Numbered from the stretch's first letter, positions 27,654 through 37,700 are shown. The stretch: 64,000 nt of DNA from an uncultured Flavobacteriaceae bacterium (GCA_947500385.1 CANMSA010000025.1:1-64000); one strand, 5' to 3'. Program-made: numbers and translations. The notes: generated by a model from the letters alone, not told the origin.

Positions 27654-30600
27654 TTATTGATTCTTGCTGGTGTCATAGTTCGCTTCATATGCTTCAATGG
27701 GCGCGAGTTCTGCTGCCGGAATGGCCTCTTGTTCATTTTCTAACAATGGTGGGCTTTCCGTCTCTATTTCAAGGGCTTCTTTTTGCTCTTTAATGGCACG
27801 TTCTACTTCCTCTTTGCTAATCTCGTTTCCGGTCGCCAACCATTTGGTATTTACCTTTACCTTATTGCTGACCGATAGGAATATGGGAAGCATTAAAAGG
27901 GTAAGTACCGTCGCGAAACCAATACCATAGGCGATCGAAATGGCCATGGGGATTAAGAATTGCGCCTGTCTACTGGTCTCGAGCATTAAGGGTGCCAGAC
28001 CGGCAATAGTGGTGATAGAGGTTAAAAAGATCGCACGAAAGCGGGAACGTCCCGCCTCGAAAATAGCGGTGTCGAAATTCATGCCCGAGCGAAGGTTGTT
28101 ATTGAATTTGCCGATCAATACCAGACCGTCGTTGACCATGATGCCAATGAGGGCAATGATCCCCAACATCGACAGAATATTGATGGGAAAATCATGGATC
28201 CAGTGCCCCCATGCGACAGCGGTTAAACTAAAGGGCACCAACAGCAGAAGTATAAGCGGTTGGCTAAAACTTCTGAAGGTAAAGGCGATGGTAATATATA
28301 TGAGGATAAGCACCGAAATACCTACAAGGTTCAGACTGTCGAAAAGTTTGTTACGTTCTCTATTCTGACCTTCATAAGAAGCCGTAACGGTAGGATATTT
28401 CGATTGTATATCGGGCATGATCTGTGTTTGTATGTCGGCCATCACATCTACGGCACTGGTGGTTTTGGCATTTTTAAGATCTGCCGAGATTTGTATTTCC
28501 CGCTGCCCTTCCAGTCGATTGATGGCCACATCGCCCCGTTCAATGCTATAATTTGCTATCTCCTTAATAGGTACCCTGCTTCCCGAAGGAGTTACGATGC
28601 GCATTTCGTCCAGGTCGGTTATAGAGGATCTGTTTTCCCTATCATACCGCACCCATACCCGTATTTCATCCTGACCGCGTTGAAAACGTTGTGCTTGTGA
28701 ACCGAAAAAGCCTGCCCGCACCTGGTTCATGACCGTTCGCAGGTCTAGGCCCAACAAGTAGGCATTCTCCTTTAATTCTAAACGGATTTCCTTGATGCCC
28801 GCCGGATCGTTGTCGGCCACATCTTTCAGGGCGGCATTGTTCAATAAAGCCTCTTTAAGCTCCTTTTTGGCCGCTTTGAGTTCCGATATATTATTGCCAA
28901 GCAGTGAAACGGAAACGGGATCCCCGCCAAAATTCCCACCGGAGCCATAGATAAGGCTTTCCACTCCTATCACAGGGCCCACCAATTCGCGCAGCCTGTT
29001 TGTAATGAGATCTGCGACAATGGCATCGGGCCGCTCTTCGCCTGGCAGCAAATTAATGGATAAGGTGGCCGATGAGGATCCAGGACCTACATTTTTAATG
29101 ACATTTTCGAAGAGCACTTTATCAGTTCCCTTAAGGTATTTATCCGTCAGTTCTTGATTTACGATTTCTGACTTCTCCTCAATAAGGCTAATGATCGAAT
29201 CGGTCACTTTTTCATTGGTGCCATTCGGCATCAACAATTCAATCTGTACCCGGTCGCTCGCGATACGAGGAAAAAAGGCGGTGCGGATAATGCCGCCACC
29301 AATAGAACCAAAAGTTAGGATCAATGCCGCCGCAAAAATGCCGAAGGTGAGCAATTTGTTCGACAGGGCAAACTTTAACGCCGGGCTATAAATGGTATCG
29401 CGCATCCACCCCATAAAACGATCTCCGGTTTTATTAATGATCCTCAGTTTGGCAAAAGCCCGGGCAACACCCGTTTTGGGATCTTCATTTTTGGGTTTTA
29501 GCGCCTTGGAATGCGCTAAATGCGCCGGCAAGATAATTAGGGCCTCTACCAAGGAAACGACCAACGTAAGAATGACGATGACCGATACTTCACCAAAGAA
29601 ATCGCCAATACGGCCATCTAGGAACAAGAAGATGGAAAAGGCCAAAATCGTGGTGATAATTGCCGAAATAATCGGGGGAATTACCTCCATAGTACCATCA
29701 ATGGCCGCCTGGATCGGAGTTTTTCCTTTCTCGTAATGTTGGTAGATGTTCTCGGCAATCACAATACCATCATCAACTAAAATTCCGATAACGATGATCA
29801 TACCGAACAAGGATAACACGTTGATAGTGACATTAAAAAAACCTGCAAAGACAAACATTCCCAGAAAGGCAATGGGGAGGCCAAAGGCGACCCAAAAGGC
29901 CAGACGAGTGTTCAAAAAAAGCGAAAGGAAAATCAATACCAAGATCATCCCTACCAAGGCGTTTTCAGTCAACAATGCCGTTCGCTGCGTAAGGGTCGTA
30001 GAGCGGTCACTGACGACATCTAGTTGAATGTTGTCATATTTCTGATTGAACGCTATCACATACTCCTTTACTTTTTCGGCAGATTCTACAAGATCTTCGG
30101 TATTGGTACTGGTAATGGTGGTGCTGACGGATAAGTTCCCGTTGAAGTAAGTGGAGTTGGGAGTTTCTGAAAATCGGTCGCGAACAATAGCCACATCCTT
30201 CAGACGTACCGTGCGTCCGGAAGGATCTGCCTTTACTATAATATTGGAGAGTTCATTACCGTAATAACTTCTGTTATTGGCACGAATAAGGTACTCCTCT
30301 GCATCTGTTTTGATATTTCCCCCTGTTACCAGGATATTTGCATTGCCCACGGCCTGTGCCACTTCAGAAAATGAAATGTTATAGGCGAGCAATTTATTTT
30401 CGTTAACGGCAATCTCGATCTCTTCCTCCGGATATCCCGAGATGGCGATCTGGGAAATACCTTCCATGGCCCGAATATCATTTTCGATTTGTCGGGTTAC
30501 TTGTTTGAGCGTTTTTAACGGAATGTTTTCTCCACTGAGGGCAAATGTAATGGTGGGCCGAACGGCTTCCAGTTTTGAGACGATCAGGGGCTCCATTCCG

Positions 30601-30962
30601 CCAGGGAACGTAGGTACCCTGTCCACAGCATTTTTGACCTCCAATAACATAAAATCAATGTCCCTGCCTTTCTCTATTTCAACATTGATGCTGCCACTAT
30701 TTTCCCTAGAAGTCGAAGTAACGCGATCTACCCCTTCCAGGCCTTTTAGGTTATCCTCGATTTTCAACACAATGCCTTCCTCAATTTCCTGCGGGGACGC
30801 ACCAGGGTAAGTGACTGTGATAAAGACATTTTTTGATTCGGTCAGCGGGAAAAAAGAAGATTTTAGACTAGTCGCGCCGGCGACCCCGAAAATCAAAAAA
30901 GCAATCACGATGACATCGACCGCGACATGGTATTTAATGAAATAAGAAATTAACTTTCTCAT
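27654..30962 (-). CDS. RND efflux transporter, inner membrane subunit
   Basis: 1102 residues, a full-length HAE/AcrB-type pump. Evidence: a first transmembrane helix near residue 15-30, porter subdomain motifs (FITVTYPGASPQEIEEGIV and GISQIAISGYPEEEIEIAV), a second large periplasmic loop, and 12 predicted helices including the GMIIVIGILVDDGIVIAENI segment and the later GIMVNDGLVLIG. It uses proton motive force to export hydrophobic compounds. Second gene in MFP-RND-TolC order; overlaps the adaptor gene by the 4-base ATGA. The charged C-terminal tail (~1055-1102) is longer than usual. Confidence 0.95.
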   Translation of the reverse strand: MRKLISYFIKYHVAVDVIVIAFLIFGVAGATSLKSSFFPLTESKNVFITVTYPGASPQEIEEGIVLKIEDNLKGLEGVDRVTSTSRENSGSINVEIEKGRDIDFMLLEVKNAVDRVPTFPGGMEPLIVSKLEAVRPTITFALSGENIPLKTLKQVTRQIENDIRAMEGISQIAISGYPEEEIEIAVNENKLLAYNISFSEVAQAVGNANILVTGGNIKTDAEEYLIRANNRSYYGNELSNIIVKADPSGRTVRLKDVAIVRDRFSETPNSTYFNGNLSVSTTITSTNTEDLVESAEKVKEYVIAFNQKYDNIQLDVVSDRSTTLTQRTALLTENALVGMILVLIFLSLFLNTRLAFWVAFGLPIAFLGMFVFAGFFNVTINVLSLFGMIIVIGILVDDGIVIAENIYQHYEKGKTPIQAAIDGTMEVIPPIISAIITTILAFSIFLFLDGRIGDFFGEVSVIVILTLVVSLVEALIILPAHLAHSKALKPKNEDPKTGVARAFAKLRIINKTGDRFMGWMRDTIYSPALKFALSNKLLTFGIFAAALILTFGSIGGGIIRTAFFPRIASDRVQIELLMPNGTNEKVTDSIISLIEEKSEIVNQELTDKYLKGTDKVLFENVIKNVGPGSSSATLSINLLPGEERPDAIVADLITNRLRELVGPVIGVESLIYGSGGNFGGDPVSVSLLGNNISELKAAKKELKEALLNNAALKDVADNDPAGIKEIRLELKENAYLLGLDLRTVMNQVRAGFFGSQAQRFQRGQDEIRVWVRYDRENRSSITDLDEMRIVTPSGSRVPIKEIANYSIERGDVAINRLEGQREIQISADLKNAKTTSAVDVMADIQTQIMPDIQSKYPTVTASYEGQNRERNKLFDSLNLVGISVLILIYITIAFTFRSFSQPLILLLLVPFSLTAVAWGHWIHDFPINILSMLGIIALIGIMVNDGLVLIGKFNNNLRSGMNFDTAIFEAGRSRFRAIFLTSITTIAGLAPLMLETSRQAQFLIPMAISIAYGIGFATVLTLLMLPIFLSVSNKVKVNTKWLATGNEISKEEVERAIKEQKEALEIETESPPLLENEQEAIPAAELAPIEAYEANYDTSKNQ

Positions 30963-32092
30963 GATCCCTGGGTATTGGCTGGTTTTTCTTTGAAGATTTT
31001 CACTGCCATCCCGGCATAGGCGCCTACCAATGGTTTGGCCATGATGGTAGTTCCATTGGGAACTTCCTTCACAATCACTTTTTTATCGGAAAAATAAACG
31101 GGGCGCACCTCGATAAGGTCTAGGATAGAGTCGCGTACTACAAAAATCTGATTGTCTTCCAACAGCAGGTTCCGGTCAATTTCGATGGCGTCGGGTTCTT
31201 CTTTTGCGTCGAGGAGTGCCTCCAAATACATACCTTCTTTTAGGTTAGTGTCCCGAACCTCTATGTAGGCCTTGATGGTTTGCGTAGCCTGGTCGATGTT
31301 GCCATTGATCCGTACGACCTTTCCCTGGTAAATTTTATCCGTATCCAAACTGCTAAGGTCAACTGCCTTGCCAATTTTCAATAAGTCGCTGTAGGTTTTA
31401 CTAACGGCGACTTCTAACTCATAAACATCCGTATTAATGAACTCTCCCAATTTTTGACCTGCTCTTACCAAGGTGCCCTCGGTGACCAAGGCCTCCGTAA
31501 GAATTCCTTTGAAGGGAGCCGATATGCGATATTTGGACAGGCGTTGTTCCAAGTTCTTTACATTGTAAAAACTGGTGAGAATTCCTCTCCCCGAGATAAA
31601 GTACTTCTCTTTATCCGTACTCATTTGCGGTAAGGGAGGGGTCGTTTTTGACATGTCGAAACCGTTGAGGTAGGTTTCCCATTTGGGAAAAATATCAGGA
31701 TAGTCCAATCGCAGGTCGGGCATTACCGAAGTAAGCTGGTTGTAAAGGTTACTTTTGGCAGACTGTACGGTGGCCGCATATTCGGCCGCGTCAATGCGGA
31801 TGATGGTTTCTCCTTTGTTGTAGGCCGTTCCACTCCTAAAAAGCTTGTTTCCCCTGCGAAAAACGCCCTGTACTTCCGAATACAGCTCTACGCGATTTTT
31901 AGCGGTAAGATTGCCGTTGGCCGGAACCATAATGGGAACAGCACCATTTTGCACTACTTTGGTAAATACGGTTTTGACGACTTTTGCCGTTTTTGGTTTA
32001 AAGCTCTTTTTGCTGCCAGCAATCGCCTTGGCTCCAAAATAGGCTCCAATGATCAGTAAAATACCTAGTATTGAAAGTATAATTTTCCTCAT
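30959..32092 (-). CDS. RND periplasmic adaptor (MFP) subunit
   Basis: 377 residues. An N-terminal anchor helix (IILSILGILLIIGAYFGAKA) is followed by lipoyl-like and barrel-sandwich domains (VPANGNLTAKNRVELYSEVQG; ISAPFKGILTEALVTEGTLV) and the C-terminal membrane-proximal domain. The helical hairpin between the two lipoyl halves carries an inserted Pro-rich segment (GFDMSKTTPPLPQM). It links the RND pump to TolC. First structural gene after marR (8-base gap), overlapping the RND gene by 4 bases. Confidence 0.92.
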   Translation of the reverse strand: MRKIILSILGILLIIGAYFGAKAIAGSKKSFKPKTAKVVKTVFTKVVQNGAVPIMVPANGNLTAKNRVELYSEVQGVFRRGNKLFRSGTAYNKGETIIRIDAAEYAATVQSAKSNLYNQLTSVMPDLRLDYPDIFPKWETYLNGFDMSKTTPPLPQMSTDKEKYFISGRGILTSFYNVKNLEQRLSKYRISAPFKGILTEALVTEGTLVRAGQKLGEFINTDVYELEVAVSKTYSDLLKIGKAVDLSSLDTDKIYQGKVVRINGNIDQATQTIKAYIEVRDTNLKEGMYLEALLDAKEEPDAIEIDRNLLLEDNQIFVVRDSILDLIEVRPVYFSDKKVIVKEVPNGTTIMAKPLVGAYAGMAVKIFKEKPANTQGS

Positions 32093-32100
32093 GCTTTTGG

Positions 32101-32565
32101 TTATAGTGGTGGTGTTTCTCCGGTAAAATTGAATTGGACTTTTTTTAGTGCTTGTATAATGGTCCGTTTTTCCTCAACGGTAAGGTTGTTCTCCATGGTA
32201 GCCATGATTTCCTTGATTACAGGACGTGTTCGTTGAAAGATAACGCGCCCCTGTTCGGTAAGAAAAACTTCATTACTGCGTTTGTCTTCACTGCTCTGTT
32301 GTCGGGTGATGTACTTTTTGGCTTCCATTTTAGAGAGCAATCGTGCTAAAGAAGACTTGTCCCTATAGGTCAGGGCCGCCAGTTCATTCTGGTTGAGCCC
32401 GTCTTGGTCATGAAGTTTTTTTAAAACGATCATTTGTTCCTTGCTGAGATCTACCCGGTGGCGGCACATGGCCTCTTGCAAGTAATAATCCATTATCTTG
32501 GTGGTTTTACCGATCCAAGGACCAATAGACTGTTCAAAATCGATTGTCAACGCCTCTTTTTTCAC
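32101..32565 (-). CDS. MarR-family repressor
   Basis: 154 residues with the MarR winged helix: recognition region NQNELAALTYRDKSSLARLL, then the wing ITRQQSSEDKRSNEVFLTEQG. Heads the efflux operon and likely represses it together with itself. Start codon is GTG. A -7 box and a perfect 20 bp palindrome lie just upstream (see that entry). Because the -7 box is only 4 bases from the GTG, the transcript may be leaderless or the true start a little downstream. Confidence 0.92.
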   Translation of the reverse strand: MKKEALTIDFEQSIGPWIGKTTKIMDYYLQEAMCRHRVDLSKEQMIVLKKLHDQDGLNQNELAALTYRDKSSLARLLSKMEAKKYITRQQSSEDKRSNEVFLTEQGRVIFQRTRPVIKEIMATMENNLTVEEKRTIIQALKKVQFNFTGETPPL

Positions 32566-32569
32566 CGAG

Positions 32570-32609
32570 CAAAGCTACACAAACCTCAAATGGTTGCATA
32601 TGCAACCAT
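32570..32609 (-). promoter_or_regulatory. marR promoter with 20 bp perfect palindromic operator
   Basis: Minus-strand -7 box TAGCTTTG at 32570-32577. At 32590-32609 is a perfect 20 bp palindrome with half site ATGGTTGCAT, about 12 bases upstream of the -7 box and overlapping the -33 region. This is the size and place expected for a MarR dimer site that would block RNA polymerase. No other copy was noticed in the window. Confidence 0.7.
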
Positions 32610-32802
32610 AGTTAAATGTTTATTAATTTTTTGGGCTCCTTAAACAGTAGCTGGTTGTTTTTGGGTTTAAAAAACTACCTGTTTTATGACTTCGAAACTA
32701 TAATCCAAGAGCTTAATTCACTTCTGTATGGTTATTTTAAGCCTATCCGAATCGCACGAGCTAAAGTGTTTTGGTTATTGAACGATCAAAAGAAACAGGT
32801 CT

Positions 32803-33936
32803 ATGAAATTAGTTTTTCTTTGTTTGTATGCATGGGTCGCCATTCAGAGTTTGTTGGTGTCTATTGGGTATGTCATAGGAAAACGGAATGTTCTTAAACG
32901 CTTTTTGTTTTTGATTTTTTTATTTAGTAGCATCATTGCCGTTGTGCATTATGCGTACCGTTTTACCGATTTTTTTACCACGGCTCCCGAGTTCGCTTTT
33001 ATTCATGACATCCTTGATCTTTTGTTCGGCCCCTTGGTGTATATGTTGAGCTGTTATGTTTATGAAGAACGGGTGAACAAGTCCCTTTTTGCTCATTTTG
33101 CCCCTGCGGTTGCCTATACGTTCTATTTTGTAGGCGTTAAGCTTGTAATGGCGCCCGTTTTTGATTTGGCTAGTTATGTGTCAAGCAGTGAACATACTAC
33201 CTTGGTGTATTTTATTTTATTTTCCTTCTTTTTCTACACCTTTGCCACTTTTCGAAAAATAAAGCAGATCAAACAACGCGGTATGGCCATTTCGTTTCTT
33301 TCGGGAGCCTGGCTTAACATTTTCTTCATTTTTTTATTGATCAAATCCGTGCACTTGTTGGTATTGTTTTTCTTCAAAGTATATTACAACGAACTGTGGT
33401 TTAGCAACACGGCTTTAAGGAATTGGGTAGACCTCTTGTTTTTTCTTTCAACCACTTTGTTGTTGATCGCTCAGGAAAACACGCTGTTCTTTCGAAGGTT
33501 TTTTAGATTCAAATCGTCTGATACGGATCAGTTCGAAGGACTGGGACAGTTAACGGAAAACAACTATTTGGCTATTTCTTCGGCCATTGATGAAACGGAG
33601 ATTCGAAAGTGTGCCGAAGCATTGTATCCGTTGTTTTATAAGGGAAAGGTTTTTGTCGATGCCGAATTGGATCAAAAGAAATTGGCACGGCAAATAGATA
33701 TGCCCTCAAGGCATATTACCCGTTTGCTGAATTTTTACCTGAACACCAACTTTACCGAATTTGTGAATTACTTTCGCGTCAACGAAGCCAAGCGTATTCT
33801 CATCGAGACCAATGGGCAGAAATCAAAAATACTGACCGTCTCGATGGACAGTGGTTTTAAATCAGAGTCCGCTTTTTATGCCAATTTCAGGCGCTTTACC
33901 GGAATGACACCTAAAAAATACCGGCAAAAAGCTTAA
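32803..33936 (+). CDS. Membrane-anchored AraC-family regulator
   Basis: 377 residues. About seven hydrophobic helices span residues ~1-235, and the last ~100 residues are an AraC helix-turn-helix domain (KLARQIDMPSRHITRLL; SMDSGFKSESAFYANFRRFT; MTPKKYRQ). Such proteins sense a signal at the membrane and bind DNA directly. A paralogue with the same layout lies at 43132. It is divergent from marR and convergent with the ADP-ribosylglycohydrolase-like gene (13-base gap). Target genes are not known. Confidence 0.85.
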   Translation: MKLVFLCLYAWVAIQSLLVSIGYVIGKRNVLKRFLFLIFLFSSIIAVVHYAYRFTDFFTTAPEFAFIHDILDLLFGPLVYMLSCYVYEERVNKSLFAHFAPAVAYTFYFVGVKLVMAPVFDLASYVSSSEHTTLVYFILFSFFFYTFATFRKIKQIKQRGMAISFLSGAWLNIFFIFLLIKSVHLLVLFFFKVYYNELWFSNTALRNWVDLLFFLSTTLLLIAQENTLFFRRFFRFKSSDTDQFEGLGQLTENNYLAISSAIDETEIRKCAEALYPLFYKGKVFVDAELDQKKLARQIDMPSRHITRLLNFYLNTNFTEFVNYFRVNEAKRILIETNGQKSKILTVSMDSGFKSESAFYANFRRFTGMTPKKYRQKA

Positions 33937-33949
33937 GGGTCAATGACAG

Positions 33950-35878
33950 CTATAACGCATCGACAATGTTGAATTGTAAGGTCGTATTCCATTGGCTTTG
34001 GTGCGGATGTTTCCCTTCATGATCCTTTAGCCCTATCTCAATGGAAAAATCGTCTATTTGGGTATCCAGTCGAACCAAAAGGGTGTTTTCTCCTTTTTTT
34101 AGGTTTAGTTCTGCGAAATGGGATTGTGGCCATTTTCGCTTTAGTACCTGGCTTTGATAGATGGTGGTTTCGTTATGCCAGACCGTAACATAGGAAGTAG
34201 TACCCAGACATAGCCATTTTTTGCAATCATCTTCGGTCGTTATATGGGTGTATAGATACATGCTACGCTCTCCCTTGCCATAAAAATAATCGGCTAACGA
34301 AAAGTTCATTTCTTGCGGGTAGAGGGTTGTGGCATGAAAGCCTTGGTCGAATATGTTCTTGTTGGCAACTAAATTGCCTACTTGCTCAGGAAGCAGAAAC
34401 TGGGTATTCGATTTTACTTTGTCATGGTTCATATAACTGGCCGAAGGCAATTCAGAGAGGCCATGATCGGGATATTCGGGGTGATGTGCTTCCAAGTCCG
34501 CATCATCTTCAATAAAAGGCCCAAGTAAAAGCCAATTCCCGTATTGGGGTATGCCGTTTTCGTACGACTTTTCCAATTGGTTGTTTACAAATACGTCAAT
34601 ACGATAGGGCAAGCTGGTCAACTGGGAAGAAAAGGGCTGTTGATTTCGATAGAGGGCGAGCACGGTAGTCTCTTGCGTGCCCGGCTTCAATAGAAGTTCC
34701 TTGGAAAAATGTACCAGATAGTTAGAACTGCACTCCACCCGGACATGCTGTTCGGAACTGTCCAGATTTTTATAGGTTACCGCAAGTTCGCCGGGACGAT
34801 TTTGAGAAAGATTCGGATAGTTGACCAACTGACTGGTCAACTGAAACGTTCGTTTCGGTACCGAAAACGGCTGGTTGTTGGCGAGTTCGGTAATTTCTAT
34901 CGCGGTTTCTTTTTGCGAAAAGTGAATTCCGGCTTTGCAGGTTAAGGCAGTAAGTTCGGTAATGGTGTCCGGGCAGTAGATACCTACTATTTCCGGGCTT
35001 ACCATGAGTTCGTTTCCAACGCGTTTTTTCCACTGCTCGGGCAGATTTTTATACCCGACCAGGATGCCTAGCAAAGCACCGGCGGTGGCGACGATACAAT
35101 CGCTGTCATGGCCCAATTGCAACGCATCAATAAGCGAATCGAACGATTTGCCGCTATGCAGGAGCGAAAGAATGGTAAACGCAATATTCATGGGTGCTGA
35201 AGTGAAATCGGCATCTCCGTAGTAACTTTTTATTTTCCCGGCTACCGTATGGTAATCATATCGACCGTTCCAGTCGATGACCGTTTGGATCATTTGATGG
35301 CAAATCCCGTTCGAATCAATATGAGCCAGTCCTTTTTCAAGCACGTTCTCTATAGAATGTTCAAAAAATGCCATGGCGGCGCAGGCACTTAAATATTGTT
35401 CGGCTTCCACGGAAAAATCGGTGTGATCTACGGTCGAATCCATTTTGGCGTAGGCCGCAGCCCTTTCTGGTTGCCCGGGACAAAGCATTCCCCATATTTC
35501 ACTTCTGATGGGAGAGCCCATACTACGATTCCAATAGTGGTTGTTATGGGCTCCCGAATCGGGATTGTGCAATCCTAGTGCAATGTTACGGGTGGCGACC
35601 CCGTATTCGTTCCATGGGAAGTCTACATGATTTTTCCAATGCTCGGAGAAATCTCTTGGTTCCAGAAACATCCCCTTTTTTAAGACCATGTCCAGCCACA
35701 GAATCTGAAGGTCTAGATCGTCGTTGGGGAAGTTGTTTTCGAAAAGGGTATCCGATAGGGCGATTTTATTAAACCGTTTGAAGCCTTCTATAGGGGCGCC
35801 AAGGATACCTCCCGCACATTTACCTACCCATCCGCCCAAAACTTTGTTTTGATACTCTTTGTATTTCAATTGTCGCAT
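33950..35878 (-). CDS. ADP-ribosylglycohydrolase-family enzyme with C-terminal beta domain
   Basis: 642 residues. The first ~300 match the ADP-ribosylglycohydrolase (ADPRH/DraG) fold: GGWVGKCAGGILGAPIEG at the start, metal-site NDDLD at 52-56, and GHDSDC ... TAGALLGI near 256-270, giving the paired aspartate sites for two divalent metals. Residues ~320-642 are an unrecognised beta-rich extension absent from DraG. The enzyme hydrolyses N-glycosidic bonds in ADP-ribosyl compounds, but the substrate here is not certain. No signal peptide, so it is cytoplasmic. It is divergent from the NCS1 permease, which suggests catabolism of an imported nucleoside-like compound. Confidence 0.8.
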   Translation of the reverse strand: MRQLKYKEYQNKVLGGWVGKCAGGILGAPIEGFKRFNKIALSDTLFENNFPNDDLDLQILWLDMVLKKGMFLEPRDFSEHWKNHVDFPWNEYGVATRNIALGLHNPDSGAHNNHYWNRSMGSPIRSEIWGMLCPGQPERAAAYAKMDSTVDHTDFSVEAEQYLSACAAMAFFEHSIENVLEKGLAHIDSNGICHQMIQTVIDWNGRYDYHTVAGKIKSYYGDADFTSAPMNIAFTILSLLHSGKSFDSLIDALQLGHDSDCIVATAGALLGILVGYKNLPEQWKKRVGNELMVSPEIVGIYCPDTITELTALTCKAGIHFSQKETAIEITELANNQPFSVPKRTFQLTSQLVNYPNLSQNRPGELAVTYKNLDSSEQHVRVECSSNYLVHFSKELLLKPGTQETTVLALYRNQQPFSSQLTSLPYRIDVFVNNQLEKSYENGIPQYGNWLLLGPFIEDDADLEAHHPEYPDHGLSELPSASYMNHDKVKSNTQFLLPEQVGNLVANKNIFDQGFHATTLYPQEMNFSLADYFYGKGERSMYLYTHITTEDDCKKWLCLGTTSYVTVWHNETTIYQSQVLKRKWPQSHFAELNLKKGENTLLVRLDTQIDDFSIEIGLKDHEGKHPHQSQWNTTLQFNIVDAL

Positions 35879-36082
35879 ACTACTAATTCTCGTTCATGTT
35901 TGAAAGTGACAATTTCTTCTTTTTCGACCTGAATAGACTTTTAAATTGTAAATGTGGAGTTTTTAATGGTCCTTACTGCACGAATCATAGTGTATAGGCA
36001 CGTTATAATATCCTCCGCTTTTATAATATGATAGGACAGTGGACGCTAATTTGGTGAACTTAGATTCAACAAAAGAACACCC

Positions 36083-37495
36083 ATGACCAAAAACAAACTC
36101 TCGCTCGTTGAACAGATGTCTTCGGTAAACGAATACGAAAGGGAACCGGTTCCTGCACACAAGGTAAAAGGATTTAAAAGTTTTCTTGGGATGGTCGCCA
36201 GCGAACACATTGCTGGAACCGAGTTCGTTATAGGGCCACTTTTTGTATTGCACGGTGCAAGTGCTTTCGATGTTTTTCTAGGGCTTTTGGTGGGTAATAT
36301 CCTTGCCACCCTTAGTTGGGCCTTGGTTTGCGCACCGGCGGCCGTGAAAACAAGACTGACAATTTTTTATCAATTGGAAAAGATATGTGGCGCAGTACCC
36401 GTAACGATCTATAATTTTGTAAATGGCCTATTGTACTGTGTTGCCGCAGCGGCCATGATCGGTGTTTCTGCTTCTGCCATAGGGTTGTTAATGAATATCA
36501 ACGCCCCGGGCCTAACAGATTTATACACCTCTGATCCTTTATGGATCCTGATTATAGTCGGTATCGGTATGGTGATTACAGTAGTTGCAACATTTGGTTT
36601 TGATCGTGTCTCGCGATTTGCCAATATTTTTGCCCCTTGGATGCCGTTGGTATTTTTGGCTTCTGGGATTGCGATGTTGCCTACCTTGGGGGTAAACAGC
36701 ATGGCCGAATTTTGGTCGGTCGCAGAAACCAAGATTTGGACAGGTACCCCCGTTAACGGTGCTACCAAATATACATTTTGGCATATTCTGATTTTCGCTT
36801 GGCTCTGTAATAGCGCCATGCACATTGGTTTAGGCGATATGGCCATATATAGGTATGCCAAAAAGGCGAATTATGGGTTGGCTTCCGGTTTTGGAATGTT
36901 CATAGGGCATTTCATGGCATGGGTAGCCTCGGGAATATTATGTGCAGTGGCATTACAGGATGGTATTGCCAACCCTTCCCCTGGTCAAATTGCTTTCATG
37001 GGCGCTGGCATCGCCGGGGCAATTTGTGTGGTCATAGCGGGGTGGACAACCGCCAACCCTACTATTTATAGGGCAGGGTTGGCAGTGCAGGGACTAATGC
37101 CAAAGTCTAAGAGGTGGAAGGTGACCGCAGTAATCGGTGCAATGGCGACCCTCCTGGCCTGTTTCCCGGCCATAGTCAGTAAATTAGATCAATTCTTAGG
37201 GATTTATGCCTTATGTGCTTCCCCGGTAGGTGCTATTGTGCTCGTAGATATCTACCTGTTCCCAAAAGTTCGACTGCGCTCGAACGTCGCTTTTGAAACA
37301 GGCCGTACCTTTAATGGTATTTTTATGGCCGCATGGATACTTTCAATTGCATCCTGTTATGGACTCTACCTGGCGACCAAGGCCGACTTCTATTTCTTTA
37401 TGGCCCTTCCCGGCTTTGTGTTGGGAGGACTTTTTTATTTATTACTGTCGGTACTATTGCAACAGAAGCTCTATCCTAAAACAAGTACCATTTAA
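36083..37495 (+). CDS. NCS1 family permease (purine/cytosine permease-like)
   Basis: 470 residues with about 12 transmembrane helices and NCS1 features such as the early GTEFVIGPLFVLHGASAFDVFLG segment and GWTTANPTIYRAGLAVQG near TM8. These symporters import nucleobases and related compounds. It is divergent from the ADP-ribosylglycohydrolase-like gene. Twelve bases downstream is a 60-residue membrane protein that may be its partner. Substrate is not certain. Confidence 0.85.
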   Translation: MTKNKLSLVEQMSSVNEYEREPVPAHKVKGFKSFLGMVASEHIAGTEFVIGPLFVLHGASAFDVFLGLLVGNILATLSWALVCAPAAVKTRLTIFYQLEKICGAVPVTIYNFVNGLLYCVAAAAMIGVSASAIGLLMNINAPGLTDLYTSDPLWILIIVGIGMVITVVATFGFDRVSRFANIFAPWMPLVFLASGIAMLPTLGVNSMAEFWSVAETKIWTGTPVNGATKYTFWHILIFAWLCNSAMHIGLGDMAIYRYAKKANYGLASGFGMFIGHFMAWVASGILCAVALQDGIANPSPGQIAFMGAGIAGAICVVIAGWTTANPTIYRAGLAVQGLMPKSKRWKVTAVIGAMATLLACFPAIVSKLDQFLGIYALCASPVGAIVLVDIYLFPKVRLRSNVAFETGRTFNGIFMAAWILSIASCYGLYLATKADFYFFMALPGFVLGGLFYLLLSVLLQQKLYPKTSTI

Positions 37496-37507
37496 TGAGA
37501 TTGGCGT

Positions 37508-37690
37508 ATGAAAAAATTAATTAGACTTATTTCCTATCTGGGGCTCGCTTTAACGATAATTCCCTCGTTCTTTGTGTTCAATGGTGGCCTGTCCTTGGAA
37601 CATTACAAGCTACTGATGCTGGCCGGCACCATGACCTGGATTTTTACGGCTCCCTTTTGGGTAAATGAAGAAAGCAAGGAATCTTCTTAG
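37508..37690 (+). CDS. Small two-helix membrane protein, unknown function
   Basis: 60 residues with two hydrophobic segments (RLISYLGLALTIIPSFFVF and HYKLLMLAGTMTWIFTAPFW) joined by a short polar turn and ending in a charged tail. It begins 12 bases after the NCS1 permease stop, so the two are almost certainly co-transcribed. Small integral membrane proteins beside a permease often act as accessory subunits; that is inference. It converges with the GH5 gene, leaving a 10-base gap. Confidence 0.7.
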   Translation: MKKLIRLISYLGLALTIIPSFFVFNGGLSLEHYKLLMLAGTMTWIFTAPFWVNEESKESS

Positions 37691-37700
37691 GAAATGGTAC

